Notes: generated by a model not told the origin, from the sequence alone. Positions 36,191 to 44,630 are shown, counted from the first letter of the stretch. The stretch is DNA of 64,000 nucleotides from Kriegella sp963975415 (GCF_963975415.1 NZ_CAXBGN010000004.1:124001-188000); one strand, 5' to 3'. Program-made: numbers and translations.

Positions 36191-38113
36191 ATGACACATT
36201 ATTTTGGAAAAAAATTCCTATTACCTTTTTATGTGCTTTTTTTCACGTTTCTTATTTCCTGTAATAAAGATGGTGATTTATTAACAGAAAGTGTTTTGAA
36301 AGATGGCCAGGTTGTTGATGATAATTTTATAATTCCATCTAATAGCAGTAGTGTTCTTGATGTTTTATCAAACGACGCCTTTACTTTTCCCAACAATATA
36401 AAAGTCATTGAAACCTCTTCTCCTCAAAGCGGCAGTGTGATTATTAACGATGATTATACAATAACCTACACCCCTAAAAAAGTAGCGCAAGAAACTACTG
36501 AACCAGAAACAGCACCAGAAGTACAACCAGAACCTGAAACTCAGCCAGAACCAGAAGTACAACCAGAACCAGAAGTACAACCGGAACCGGAACCAGAAAC
36601 CCAGCCAGAGCCACAACCAGAACCAGAAACAACGGAAGAGCCCGAATCAGAACCGGAGGTTGTCACCGAAACAGATTCATTCACCTATACCGCAGAAGTA
36701 GAAGATGAAGATGGAATGGTAACCACCGAAACCGGTACCGTCACGGTTGAAGTTGAAACCGAACCAGAACCAGAGCCCGAGCCGGAACCTGAACCTGAAC
36801 CTGAGGTTGAAGTACCAAACGTAGAAGAGGGTTTCTATGTAACAACAAACGGCTCATCTAGTAATGATGGCCTTTCCGAAGCAACCTCTTGGAGTCTGAA
36901 CCATGCCATCAGCGTTGCCAAAGCTGGAGATATTATATATATCAAAGCTGGTAATTATGGCAATACCCAGTGGGTTCAATCCATTTCAGGAAATTCAAAT
37001 AATCCAATAAAGTATATAGGGTATAGAGACTATCCTGGAGATATAGAATCTGAAGGTGGTTCAACTTTTGAATATGATGAGAGTGTAGATGCCAATAGAA
37101 TGCCATTGCTTCGTGGAAGTGAAAATATTGGCACGGCCATCAAGATAAATGAAGTTAGTGGCCATGTGGAATTTCATAACATTCAAATATCAGGATATAA
37201 ATGGGGAATTAATAATTTCGCCAATAACATTCTCATCCGTAATGTTTTTTTAAATCAAATCGGCCCTAAGAATAAGACTTCAAGTTATGATGGCAAGGCG
37301 ATTACCTTACGGGGCAGTTATAACTCCGTAGAAAACAGCCTTGTAATGAACGCCGGTGTCGAAGGTATCTCTTTACGTAATTGTGACAATTGTGAAGTTA
37401 AAAATTCAGAAGTGGCGACCGATAACCTAGAAAATGGCACCGACTACTATATATTATTGGTTGAAGGAACTGAAAATTCAACAATAGACAACTGTACCGT
37501 GAGAAGAAAAATTGGTGTAGAGCACTCGGGGCATGGTCTTGTGGCAAAAAATGGGGCTTCTCACAATACGATAAAAAATAGCACTGTTATTCATACAGGT
37601 ATAGAAATGTCATACTCCAATGTCAACAATAATTTGATTAAAAATTGTACTGTGCAGGGCAGCTATATGGACAATGGAGACACGGCCAGCAATGTTAAAG
37701 TAGCCAATGGCGCACATCATAATACCTTCGAAGACATATACATTGACAATACGTATGGAGGTCTTGCCTTTACAGATTGGGATGAATCACAGCCTTATGA
37801 CGAAGATAATGCTGGTAACAATAACAGTTATATAAATGTTCACGTAACTAATAGTATCTACGCAATTAATTTTGGAGAGTTTCAAAAGACAGAAGGTCCC
37901 GCATCGAACAATACATTCACTAACTGTCATTTTTCAGATATTAGAACTGTCTTCAGGGTCAACAGACCCAATTCGAATACCTCATTGATCAATTGTACCA
38001 TAGAAGACGCTTCTGACCTATGGGACACTTCATCAGGATATGATTACAACCTTAATTCTAACACCACTTTTGATAATATTACGTTGAGAAATGTCGGTTT
38101 TGCCTTGCCCTAA
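36191..38113 (+). CDS. Surface lipoprotein with interrupted Ig-like module and right-handed beta-helix (paralog 3)
   Basis: 640 residues. Lipid Cys is C24 (LISC) followed by NKDGDLLTES, the same post-Cys pattern as paralogs 1, 2 and 4. The first half of a Big_9/cadherin-like fold is at about 41-95 (VLDVLSND, TITYTP). A Pro-Glu-Gln insert of about 60 residues interrupts it (98-160), then TDSFTYTAEVEDEDGMVTTE completes it, followed by a second Pro-Glu run (190-206). From about 213 the protein is a right-handed beta-helix of the DUF1565/PL6-like kind (GFYVTTNGSSSNDGLSE, AGDIIYIKAGNY). No Ca-loop C-terminus is present. It may be a lyase, epimerase or binding protein for the locus polysaccharide; catalytic residues could not be assigned. 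Confidence 0.78.
   Translation: MTHYFGKKFLLPFYVLFFTFLISCNKDGDLLTESVLKDGQVVDDNFIIPSNSSSVLDVLSNDAFTFPNNIKVIETSSPQSGSVIINDDYTITYTPKKVAQETTEPETAPEVQPEPETQPEPEVQPEPEVQPEPEPETQPEPQPEPETTEEPESEPEVVTETDSFTYTAEVEDEDGMVTTETGTVTVEVETEPEPEPEPEPEPEPEVEVPNVEEGFYVTTNGSSSNDGLSEATSWSLNHAISVAKAGDIIYIKAGNYGNTQWVQSISGNSNNPIKYIGYRDYPGDIESEGGSTFEYDESVDANRMPLLRGSENIGTAIKINEVSGHVEFHNIQISGYKWGINNFANNILIRNVFLNQIGPKNKTSSYDGKAITLRGSYNSVENSLVMNAGVEGISLRNCDNCEVKNSEVATDNLENGTDYYILLVEGTENSTIDNCTVRRKIGVEHSGHGLVAKNGASHNTIKNSTVIHTGIEMSYSNVNNNLIKNCTVQGSYMDNGDTASNVKVANGAHHNTFEDIYIDNTYGGLAFTDWDESQPYDEDNAGNNNSYINVHVTNSIYAINFGEFQKTEGPASNNTFTNCHFSDIRTVFRVNRPNSNTSLINCTIEDASDLWDTSSGYDYNLNSNTTFDNITLRNVGFALP
36482..36670 (+). repeat. 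Pro-Glu low-complexity insert inside the Ig-like domain
   Basis: Encodes about 60 residues built from PEPE, QPEPE and VQPEPE units with imperfect 9-18-bp repeats. It lies exactly between the TYTP and DSFTYT strands of one fold. A second run lies at 36758-36810. Confidence 0.8.
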
Positions 38114-38166
38114 AGCATAAAACAACGGCTACCTTATATACTACTTGAATGTCGATTTAATAAAGG

Positions 38167-38221
38167 AGCCCTATTAGCCAATAGTTTAGGGGATAACTCC
38201 CCACTTCCGATTATTAGGGCT
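38167..38221. other. Nested inverted repeat after paralog 3
   Basis: Outer arms AGCCCTA and TAGGGCT enclose an inner GGGGA-TAAC-TCCCC hairpin. It starts 54 bp after the lipoprotein stop. No T-run follows, so it is an atypical terminator or a structured RNA element. Confidence 0.35.
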
Positions 38222-38323
38222 ATACATCGTTTATGCTACAGAATATTAAAACCCAACACTTTTTTTTAAATCATTATGTCTTTTGTTCGTGCTTAAAACT
38301 GCGTGCTTTCATTTTCAAATAAT

Positions 38324-38331
38324 TAAATTTG
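38324..38331 (+). promoter_or_regulatory. -7-like promoter box (TAAATTTG)
   Basis: A perfect TAnnTTTG match, 20 bp before the PIG-L gene start. A clear -33 TTG at usual spacing was not seen. Confidence 0.4.
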
Positions 38332-38350
38332 TGGGCTTACATTCGTTTCA

Positions 38351-39727
38351 ATGAAAAAGTCAATACTTTTTATTACCCTAATACTTACTTCCCTCGTACT
38401 ATTAAAGGTAACACACAGTTACTTGAATGCCCGAAAAGCTATTTATCCCTACAACCCCAATGTTGACTACAAGTACAATGAGGATAATGCTCAGGTCTTA
38501 TCACTTCTTTTGAAAAATAATCAACTAACTATTCCAGATAGTATAGATACAAATTATTCGGCTTTCATAAAACTCAAAGTAAGCTCCTCTTTTTGGGGAA
38601 ATTGGTTTCAAACCAGTGTTGAATCAACGATATCAGATAAAAGCTCAATAGATTATTTTGAAGATGGTGTCGACGGATTTCGATTCATCAATATCAGTTC
38701 AATTTTGGGAAAGGGACCAAAAAAATTAAATTTAAAAGGAACAAGAACAATACTAGAAGACCAAGAGGTAAAACTTTTTCTGTTTGAAAACAAAGATTTA
38801 AGCAGCGCCAAAATTTTGGTTGTTGCTACACACCCTGATGATGCAGAAATTGCCGCATACGGGCTGTATAGCAAATACCCCAATACCTTTGTTTTGAACA
38901 TTAAGTCAGGAGAGTCCGGTCCATTTAAATATGATGAGGTCTATAGCGACACCATTGCCCATTACAGAAAAAAAGGGCAATTAAGAACATGGAACAGCAT
39001 TACGGTGCCTTTGCTCGGAGGCATCGATCACGACAACACTTTAAATCTGGGATACTTTTCCAATTTGAAAAAAATGTTCACTGAAAGTCCTAAAGAGTTG
39101 CCTGCTGCTTTTACAAATACCAAGGACATCAACACCTATAGATCACAAAATTTTTCGGTTTTAAGAGACAGTCTCACAGGGTCTTCAAATTGGCCATCTT
39201 TAATCGAGAATTTGTCTTTTGTATTAAATTTTTTAAATCCTGACATTATAGTAACACCGTATCCCGTATTAGATGCCCATGTAGAACATCAATATACTAC
39301 CATAGCTGTAATGGAGGCCCTAAAGAAAAGTAATATAAAATCGGGAGAGCTGTTTCTTTACCATAACCATTTTATTCTTAATGAATACTTCCCCTATGGA
39401 AAGGCCGGGGGTTCAATATCACTGCCTCCAAATTTCAAAAATAATCTTTATTACAAAAGAATATTCTCCAATCCCCTCAGCACCGACTTACAAAAAGACA
39501 AACTCTTTGCCTTAGAGGCCATGCATGATTTAAGACCTGACACCGAATGGCGTTTTGGTTGGAAATCTTTAAAAAAAGGATTTCAAACAACAAAGGGTGA
39601 GATTTCACAATCGAACAACAGTTATTTTAGAAGGGCTGTTCGAAGTAATGAGCTTTTTTTCGTTGTGCCAATTCGGGATATCTACCAACCAAATGTCTGG
39701 AATAAAATCACTACCGTAGCGCATTGA
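38351..39727 (+). CDS. Membrane-anchored PIG-L-family deacetylase with N-terminal beta-rich domain
   Basis: 458 residues. An N-terminal hydrophobic segment (1-24) is a signal anchor or signal peptide without a lipobox. A domain of about 110 residues (about 40-150) contains FIKLKVSSSFWGNW and RFINISSIL. The PIG-L catalytic domain follows, with the zinc motif ATHPDDAE (159-166) and a late His motif DAHVEH (about 307-312). The family removes N-acetyl groups from GlcNAc-type sugars. Placed between two surface beta-helix genes, it may act outside the cytoplasm on the polymer or on lipid-linked sugars. Preceded by a TAnnTTTG promoter box, so it probably has its own transcript. Confidence 0.82.
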   Translation: MKKSILFITLILTSLVLLKVTHSYLNARKAIYPYNPNVDYKYNEDNAQVLSLLLKNNQLTIPDSIDTNYSAFIKLKVSSSFWGNWFQTSVESTISDKSSIDYFEDGVDGFRFINISSILGKGPKKLNLKGTRTILEDQEVKLFLFENKDLSSAKILVVATHPDDAEIAAYGLYSKYPNTFVLNIKSGESGPFKYDEVYSDTIAHYRKKGQLRTWNSITVPLLGGIDHDNTLNLGYFSNLKKMFTESPKELPAAFTNTKDINTYRSQNFSVLRDSLTGSSNWPSLIENLSFVLNFLNPDIIVTPYPVLDAHVEHQYTTIAVMEALKKSNIKSGELFLYHNHFILNEYFPYGKAGGSISLPPNFKNNLYYKRIFSNPLSTDLQKDKLFALEAMHDLRPDTEWRFGWKSLKKGFQTTKGEISQSNNSYFRRAVRSNELFFVVPIRDIYQPNVWNKITTVAH

Positions 39728-39844
39728 TTTACCAAAGAATTACCGAAAGATTGACCTTCAAGAACGAATACGAAAACGCCATTCAACTCGAAGCTAAAAT
39801 TTTGATTTTCAGGATAAAAAGCACCCTATTTCAATCAAATCAAT

Positions 39845-39856
39845 GTATTTCATCGA
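39845..39856 (+). promoter_or_regulatory. Distal operator box of paralog 4
   Basis: GTATTTCATCGA, 287 bp before the ATG, identical in all 12 bases to the proximal box of paralog 1. Confidence 0.55.
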
Positions 39857-39927
39857 AAAACCTAAGTGTTATATCCGATTTTGTATTTTCCCCCGTTAGA
39901 AAGCCAAATGAAAAAACATAAAAACAT

Positions 39928-39994
39928 GAAATTCGTCGAACCAAAACTGCAACTCATCGACAAGAAATTGCAACTGAACGAAACACACAATCAT
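39928..39994 (+). promoter_or_regulatory. Triple 21-bp direct repeat operator of paralog 4
   Basis: GAAATTCGTCGA (39928), GCAACTCATCGA (39949) and GCAACTGAACGA (39970) are spaced exactly 21 bp apart. The spacers are also similar (CTGCAA and TTGCAA end two of the 21-bp units). The helical phasing implies binding of adjacent protein molecules on one face of DNA. It starts 204 bp before the ATG, about 100 bp farther than in the other three genes. Confidence 0.65.
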
Positions 39995-40131
39995 AAAACC
40001 AACAGCATTTAACTATTTGAAATTTATCAAAATCAATCCATGATTGTCCCAAATCGGTCATGGCTTTACTAAAACGAAATAAATGATGACCCCAAATCTG
40101 CATTTATTTCTTTCAAACATCATACCTACTT

Positions 40132-42363
40132 ATGCGCACGTTTTCCTACACAACAGAAACACTTAAAGTGATTGCTATATTCTTTATTTTAACGGCTATA
40201 TTTTCTTGCAGCAAAGACTCTGATCTTCTTACAGAGTATGTTAGCCTTAATAAGGAAGATGTTATTGGTATTAGCAATTTTATAATGAATGATAAATACA
40301 CCATCTCAAGGGACAAGAGTATAGTTCTCGATGTTTTGTCAAATGACACTTTCGCTAATCTAGACAAAGTTAAAATCGTTGAAACGTCGGAGGCAAAAAA
40401 TGGGATGATTGTTATAAATGACGACAATACGTTGACATACACCCCATCATCCAGTGTTTCAACAAATACGCCCATCGAAACACCTACTACCGAGACTCCT
40501 GCTACGGAAACCCCAACAACGGAAACTCCGACTACTGAGACTCCTACTACCGAGACCCCAAGTACCGAGACCCCAACAACGGAAACTCCGACTACCGAGC
40601 CCCCAACAACAGAGAACCCTACTACAGAAGAACCCACAACAGAAAATCCCACTTCAGAAACCCCAACAACGGAAGCTCCTACAAATGAAGAGTCCAACGA
40701 TAATGAAGAAGACAATGAAGAAGTTACCGATACTTTCACCTATACTACAGAAGAAGAGAATGAAGATGGATCGGTTACAACGGAAGAAGGTTCAGTAACC
40801 ATCATTATAACGGACGAACCAGAAGAAGAACCACAAGAAGAAGAAGAAGAAGAAGAAGAAGAAGAAGAAGAAAACAATGATATTTTCAATGTTGAAAGTG
40901 CCTTTTATGTTACCTCCAATGGAAAATCGAGCAATGACGGAAAATCTGAAGCCAACCCGTGGTCTTTAACCCATGCAGTCAGTATGGCCAAAGCAGGAGA
41001 CACCGTTTTTGTTAAAGCAGGGTCATACAATGCACCAAGGCTTAAGTTTTCAAACAACGGTTCTGCAAACAACCCTATAGTTTTTATTGGTTACACATCA
41101 GAAGAAGGAGATATAAAAACCGTCAAAGGAGGTACTATGGATTATGGGGACAATATTGGGTCCATAGGTTTTCCGGTAATAAATCCTCAAGATGATCAGG
41201 TAATGTACATTCAAGGAGATTACATAGAGCTTCATAATATAGGTTTTCAAGACCCCTCAAGCAACGTCACTTATGGCATACTGGTTACAGGTGATCATAA
41301 TGTTTTTGATAACATTGCTTTTTCCAAAATAAATGATATTTCAACACGGTATATGGGAAGTGGTTTTACAATTCGTGGTAGCCACAATACCGTAAAAAAC
41401 TCTTACGGTGAAAATGCAGCCTACACGGCATTTTTAATAAGTGGTTCAGGAGGTGCCGCCAGTCATAATACTATTATTGACAACGACTACTACAACGATG
41501 ACAGTAATAGACAAACGGACTACTTTTTTGCCACATCATATAAAGGCTCGAGTTCTTCGGTCGCCTCAAACAATTTATTCGAAGGTAATCGTGGTTATAG
41601 ACTACACAGTGGTTCACATCAAGGTCATGGTTTGGCAAATGGTGGTGGCAGTAACAATTTATGGCGAAATAATTTAATTCATCGTTCCAATGTTGAAATT
41701 CGTTACCCAAGTTCATCTGGCACAGTGTATGAAAACAATAAAATGACCGGCGATGCATCTGCACAACAAATATCGATTGAAAATGGTGCGACCAATATTA
41801 CATTGAAGAACAATTATTTTGAATGCGGATATGTTGCTTTATTCTTTATTGTCAAAACATACAATCCTCTGGTTTCGACAAACAGTCCTAGCAACATAAA
41901 AGTATATAATAATATTTTTAAAGGGGGAGAAAGAATTATGTCATTCGGTGAAGGTAGCCAAGAAACTTCTCCAAGTAAGTCGATAGAAATACATCATAAT
42001 GTTTTCGACAAACAATCTGGAGGAATACGTTACTACAATACCGGAAATGAACTAGATTTCAACAACAATCTTATTGTCAATTCAACCTCATCGAAATGGG
42101 CCACCGTAAGTTCGGGTAGTCTTTCTATAAACGGGAACAACAACATATTTTATAATAACTCGTTTACAACACCCACCTCAGGTTTTTCAGGAACTATTAA
42201 TAGTAATCCATTATTCAGTAACCAAGGGTCAGAAGCTGAAAGATACAAGTTAGATTCAGCAAGCCCAGCAATAGGTGCCGGAGTTAACTATACGCATCGA
42301 ACATCAGATTTTGATGGTAAATCAATTTCAGGAAGCCCCGATATAGGTCCTTTTGAATACTAA
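40132..42363 (+). CDS. Surface lipoprotein with TETP-repeat insert and right-handed beta-helix (paralog 4)
   Basis: 743 residues. Lipid Cys is C26 followed by SKDSDLLTEYV. The first half of the Ig-like fold ends at TLTYTP (about 105). A Thr-Glu-Thr-Pro repeat insert (about 114-185) and an acidic stretch follow, then DTFTYTTEEENEDGSVTTE completes the fold and a 12-residue Glu run (236-247) leads into the helix. From about 254 (AFYVTSNGKSSNDGKSE, AGDTVFVKAGSY) it is a right-handed beta-helix with many N-N turns, ending at SPDIGPFEY, a common end of surface beta-helix proteins. Catalytic residues cannot be named with confidence. Followed by a strong terminator. Confidence 0.78.
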   Translation: MRTFSYTTETLKVIAIFFILTAIFSCSKDSDLLTEYVSLNKEDVIGISNFIMNDKYTISRDKSIVLDVLSNDTFANLDKVKIVETSEAKNGMIVINDDNTLTYTPSSSVSTNTPIETPTTETPATETPTTETPTTETPTTETPSTETPTTETPTTEPPTTENPTTEEPTTENPTSETPTTEAPTNEESNDNEEDNEEVTDTFTYTTEEENEDGSVTTEEGSVTIIITDEPEEEPQEEEEEEEEEEEENNDIFNVESAFYVTSNGKSSNDGKSEANPWSLTHAVSMAKAGDTVFVKAGSYNAPRLKFSNNGSANNPIVFIGYTSEEGDIKTVKGGTMDYGDNIGSIGFPVINPQDDQVMYIQGDYIELHNIGFQDPSSNVTYGILVTGDHNVFDNIAFSKINDISTRYMGSGFTIRGSHNTVKNSYGENAAYTAFLISGSGGAASHNTIIDNDYYNDDSNRQTDYFFATSYKGSSSSVASNNLFEGNRGYRLHSGSHQGHGLANGGGSNNLWRNNLIHRSNVEIRYPSSSGTVYENNKMTGDASAQQISIENGATNITLKNNYFECGYVALFFIVKTYNPLVSTNSPSNIKVYNNIFKGGERIMSFGEGSQETSPSKSIEIHHNVFDKQSGGIRYYNTGNELDFNNNLIVNSTSSKWATVSSGSLSINGNNNIFYNNSFTTPTSGFSGTINSNPLFSNQGSEAERYKLDSASPAIGAGVNYTHRTSDFDGKSISGSPDIGPFEY
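40471..40686 (+). repeat. TETPT-type low-complexity insert
   Basis: About 72 codons of TETPT-type units, written with varied synonymous codons, so repeat identity is kept at protein level more than at DNA level. The insert lies between the TYTP and DTFTYT strands of the Ig-like fold. Confidence 0.8.
40835..40873 (+). repeat. GAA trinucleotide microsatellite (poly-Glu)
   Basis: About 13 uninterrupted GAA units encode 12 consecutive Glu residues at the border between module and beta-helix. In-frame slippage here would only change linker length. Confidence 0.85.
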
Positions 42364-42374
42364 GAAACAGCTTT

Positions 42375-42418
42375 GAAAATCGAATTATTCAATTGTTTAA
42401 TTCGATTTTCTTTTTTTT
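42375..42418 (+). terminator. Rho-independent terminator of paralog 4
   Basis: A perfect 13-bp stem GAAAATCGAATTA / TAATTCGATTTTC with a 10-nt loop and a long T-run. It lies 12 bp after the lipoprotein stop and overlaps the last codons of the convergent GT2 gene. Confidence 0.88.
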
Positions 42419-43404
42419 AATTCTTTAAGAACAACTTCATCAAAGCCCATTAAACAAAGACCTAAAAAAACTTGCTCCTTTCGCTTAAACCACGAAACAA
42501 ATTTGAAAAAGTTTTTACTATTAAAACAGAGCTCTTTTTTAAGTAATCGGCCCACTTTCTTCTTGTATTCTTTTGAAGGGTTTTCTTCAAGCCATGTTAT
42601 CATCGTAAGAGAATAATAAACCCTAAATATATACATATAGAGTGTTTTTCTTAGGTTACTTGATGATATAGGCAAAGCTTTGAGCAACGCCAATTTTCTA
42701 TGGATACCATCCCAGCTAAATTCTGCCGATTCGCTGATGCGTTTTGCACTTTTATCATAATTCGACATAGATGCACCATGCTTTCGATGATAGTAAAACA
42801 CTTCAGGATTAACACCTACCTTGACTCCATCACAGAACTGAATTGTATAAGACACCAGTTCTCCCTGTAAATAATTATACTTAAAGTTTTCCATCACCTC
42901 TCTTTTAAACAATCGGAACCAAGAAGCATAGGGCGTTCCCAATAATACTTTATAATCTTCATCAGACTTTAAAACTTTTCGTCCATCGGCCTTGTGCAAA
43001 GCTGTCTTACCAAAAGCATTATCATTTTCATCGACAGATTGAACATTGCCCACAACAATATCAAGTTCATTTTCTTTTCCAAAAAGATACAGTGATTCTA
43101 GAAAATTATCATCGATATAATCATCAGGATCTAAGTTGACAATATACTCTCCTGTTGCAATTTCATAGGCCGATTGTCTAGCCATCCATAACCCTTCATT
43201 CTTCGTTTTATTGATGTATTTGATTCTATCATCAGTCAAGAACTCAGCTATAATCTCATCACATGTATCAGGCGATGCATCATTCACTAAAACTATTTCT
43301 ATATCCTTGAGCGTTTGATTTACCAGACTATCAAGAAATTTCCGTATATATTTATCTACATTGTAGGCGGGAACTAGAACACTCACCTTAGGTTTAATCG
43401 CCAT
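42397..43404 (-). CDS. GT2 glycosyltransferase
   Basis: 335 residues, GT-A fold, on the opposite strand to its neighbours. KVSVLVPAYNVDKYIRKFL (about 5-23), VNDASPD (about 40-46) and the DxD-type NLDPDDYIDDN (about 90-100) are seen. The C-terminal third is basic and contains an amphipathic helix, so it may be peripheral to the membrane. It has its own upstream gap of 267 bp. Sugar specificity unknown. Confidence 0.87.
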   Translation of the reverse strand: MAIKPKVSVLVPAYNVDKYIRKFLDSLVNQTLKDIEIVLVNDASPDTCDEIIAEFLTDDRIKYINKTKNEGLWMARQSAYEIATGEYIVNLDPDDYIDDNFLESLYLFGKENELDIVVGNVQSVDENDNAFGKTALHKADGRKVLKSDEDYKVLLGTPYASWFRLFKREVMENFKYNYLQGELVSYTIQFCDGVKVGVNPEVFYYHRKHGASMSNYDKSAKRISESAEFSWDGIHRKLALLKALPISSSNLRKTLYMYIFRVYYSLTMITWLEENPSKEYKKKVGRLLKKELCFNSKNFFKFVSWFKRKEQVFLGLCLMGFDEVVLKELKKRKSN

Positions 43405-43671
43405 AAATAGCTGCGTTATAATTAGTACTTTTTTAAAACTCGTTAAATATAAGGTTAAAATTACCCCCTTTTCAAGCGTTTAACCTATTGTTTTGTCCAT
43501 ACACAGATTTTTTAGGTTAATCGATAATCTTCACTTATTTTTACGCCCTAAAATTAAGGTAATATACTAACCTGAAAGACTCGATTTTTCCATAAACATC
43601 ACTCATTTCCACTCCACTATTGACTGGCAAAAATGTTACATTTTGGGGTTGTTATTTGAAAACTTTCAAGA

Positions 43672-44538
43672 ATGAAAAACGTTGCAGTACTGTATACATG
43701 TCACAATAGAAAAGAAAAAACCATACGTTCAATTAGAAGCTTATTCGAAGTAGAAAAGATCGAGCCTAAAAAATTTTCAATAGATGTATATTTAACCGAT
43801 GATGGATCAACAGATGGCACAACTGAGGGGATTCAGAAAGAATTTCCCCAAGTACACATTATCGCAGGAGACGGGCAACTATTCTGGGCAGAAGGAATGC
43901 GTTCATCTTGGAAAGAAGCCTTAAATCGAAAGTATGATGCCTACTTATTGCTAAATGATGACGTTGAATTATATGACAACGTTTTTGATCAACTTGCAAA
44001 AACCCATGAATATTCAATTGAAACATTAGGTGTGGAAGGAATTTATTTGGGAGCTACAGAAGACAAAATTAGAAATAAGTTGACTTATAGTGGATCGATT
44101 TTAACCAATAAGTTTCTATACAAATTAAAAAGGTTACCTCCCAACGGACAATTTCAGATATGTGACGTTGGAAATGCCAATATCATGATGGTCTCAGGTA
44201 GTGTTGTTGACGAAATAGGCATTCTTACCGAAGGGTATAGTCATGGCATGGCAGACTATGATTATACTTTGACAGCTCGAAAATCAAACATCCCTGTCTT
44301 GATTGCACCGGAATATTGCGGACATTGTATCAATGACCACAGGGATCACTATGAAAATTTTGCAAAAAAGAGTTTTAAAGAAAGGCGTAAGGTACTATAC
44401 AATCCTACTGGCCTAGCCCTGAATTCCTATAAAAAGTATACGAAGAAGTTTTTTCCTTTTCGCTATCCGTTCGTTGTTTTCTTTGCTTGGCTAAAACTAT
44501 ACTTTCCAAAAATATACTTGAATTATTTTAGAAAATAA
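43672..44538 (+). CDS. GT2 glycosyltransferase (rhamnosyl/galactofuranosyl-like)
   Basis: 288 residues, GT-A fold. The start VAVLYTCHNRKEKTIRSI and LTDDGSTDGT (about 42-51) are followed by LLLNDDVEL (about 93-101), in which DDV is the metal-binding triad, and a C-terminal GMADYDYTLTARK. This is close to the WcaA-like subgroup that often transfers 6-deoxyhexose or furanose sugars, which fits the fucose genes nearby, but the donor is not certain. First gene of the second biosynthetic block. Confidence 0.86.
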   Translation: MKNVAVLYTCHNRKEKTIRSIRSLFEVEKIEPKKFSIDVYLTDDGSTDGTTEGIQKEFPQVHIIAGDGQLFWAEGMRSSWKEALNRKYDAYLLLNDDVELYDNVFDQLAKTHEYSIETLGVEGIYLGATEDKIRNKLTYSGSILTNKFLYKLKRLPPNGQFQICDVGNANIMMVSGSVVDEIGILTEGYSHGMADYDYTLTARKSNIPVLIAPEYCGHCINDHRDHYENFAKKSFKERRKVLYNPTGLALNSYKKYTKKFFPFRYPFVVFFAWLKLYFPKIYLNYFRK

Positions 44539-44630
44539 ATTATCAGAACTGGTACCGATGAAGATATTATTTTATTATGAATTACGGATTGCCATATTTT
44601 TAAATTTTATTCCAAATTAGAATCTAAACT

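Larger units (their letters stand above)
39728..40131. other. Intergenic region with operator array (404 bp)
   Basis: It holds one distal box and a triple 21-bp direct repeat before paralog 4. A 65-codon frame at 39724-39921 is not credible as a gene because it has no recognisable features and carries an operator box. Confidence 0.6.

Noticed and set aside
36368..36616. 82-codon minus-strand frame rich in W, F and L
   Set aside because: It is the reverse complement of Pro-Glu repeat codons, not a membrane protein gene.
39724..39921. 65-codon frame between the PIG-L and paralog 4 genes
   Set aside because: It starts inside the PIG-L stop region, has no recognisable features and overlaps an operator box.
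40146..40739. 197-codon frame antisense to the TETP repeat
   Set aside because: It is a valine/serine-rich mirror of the repeat codons, a typical shadow of low-complexity DNA.
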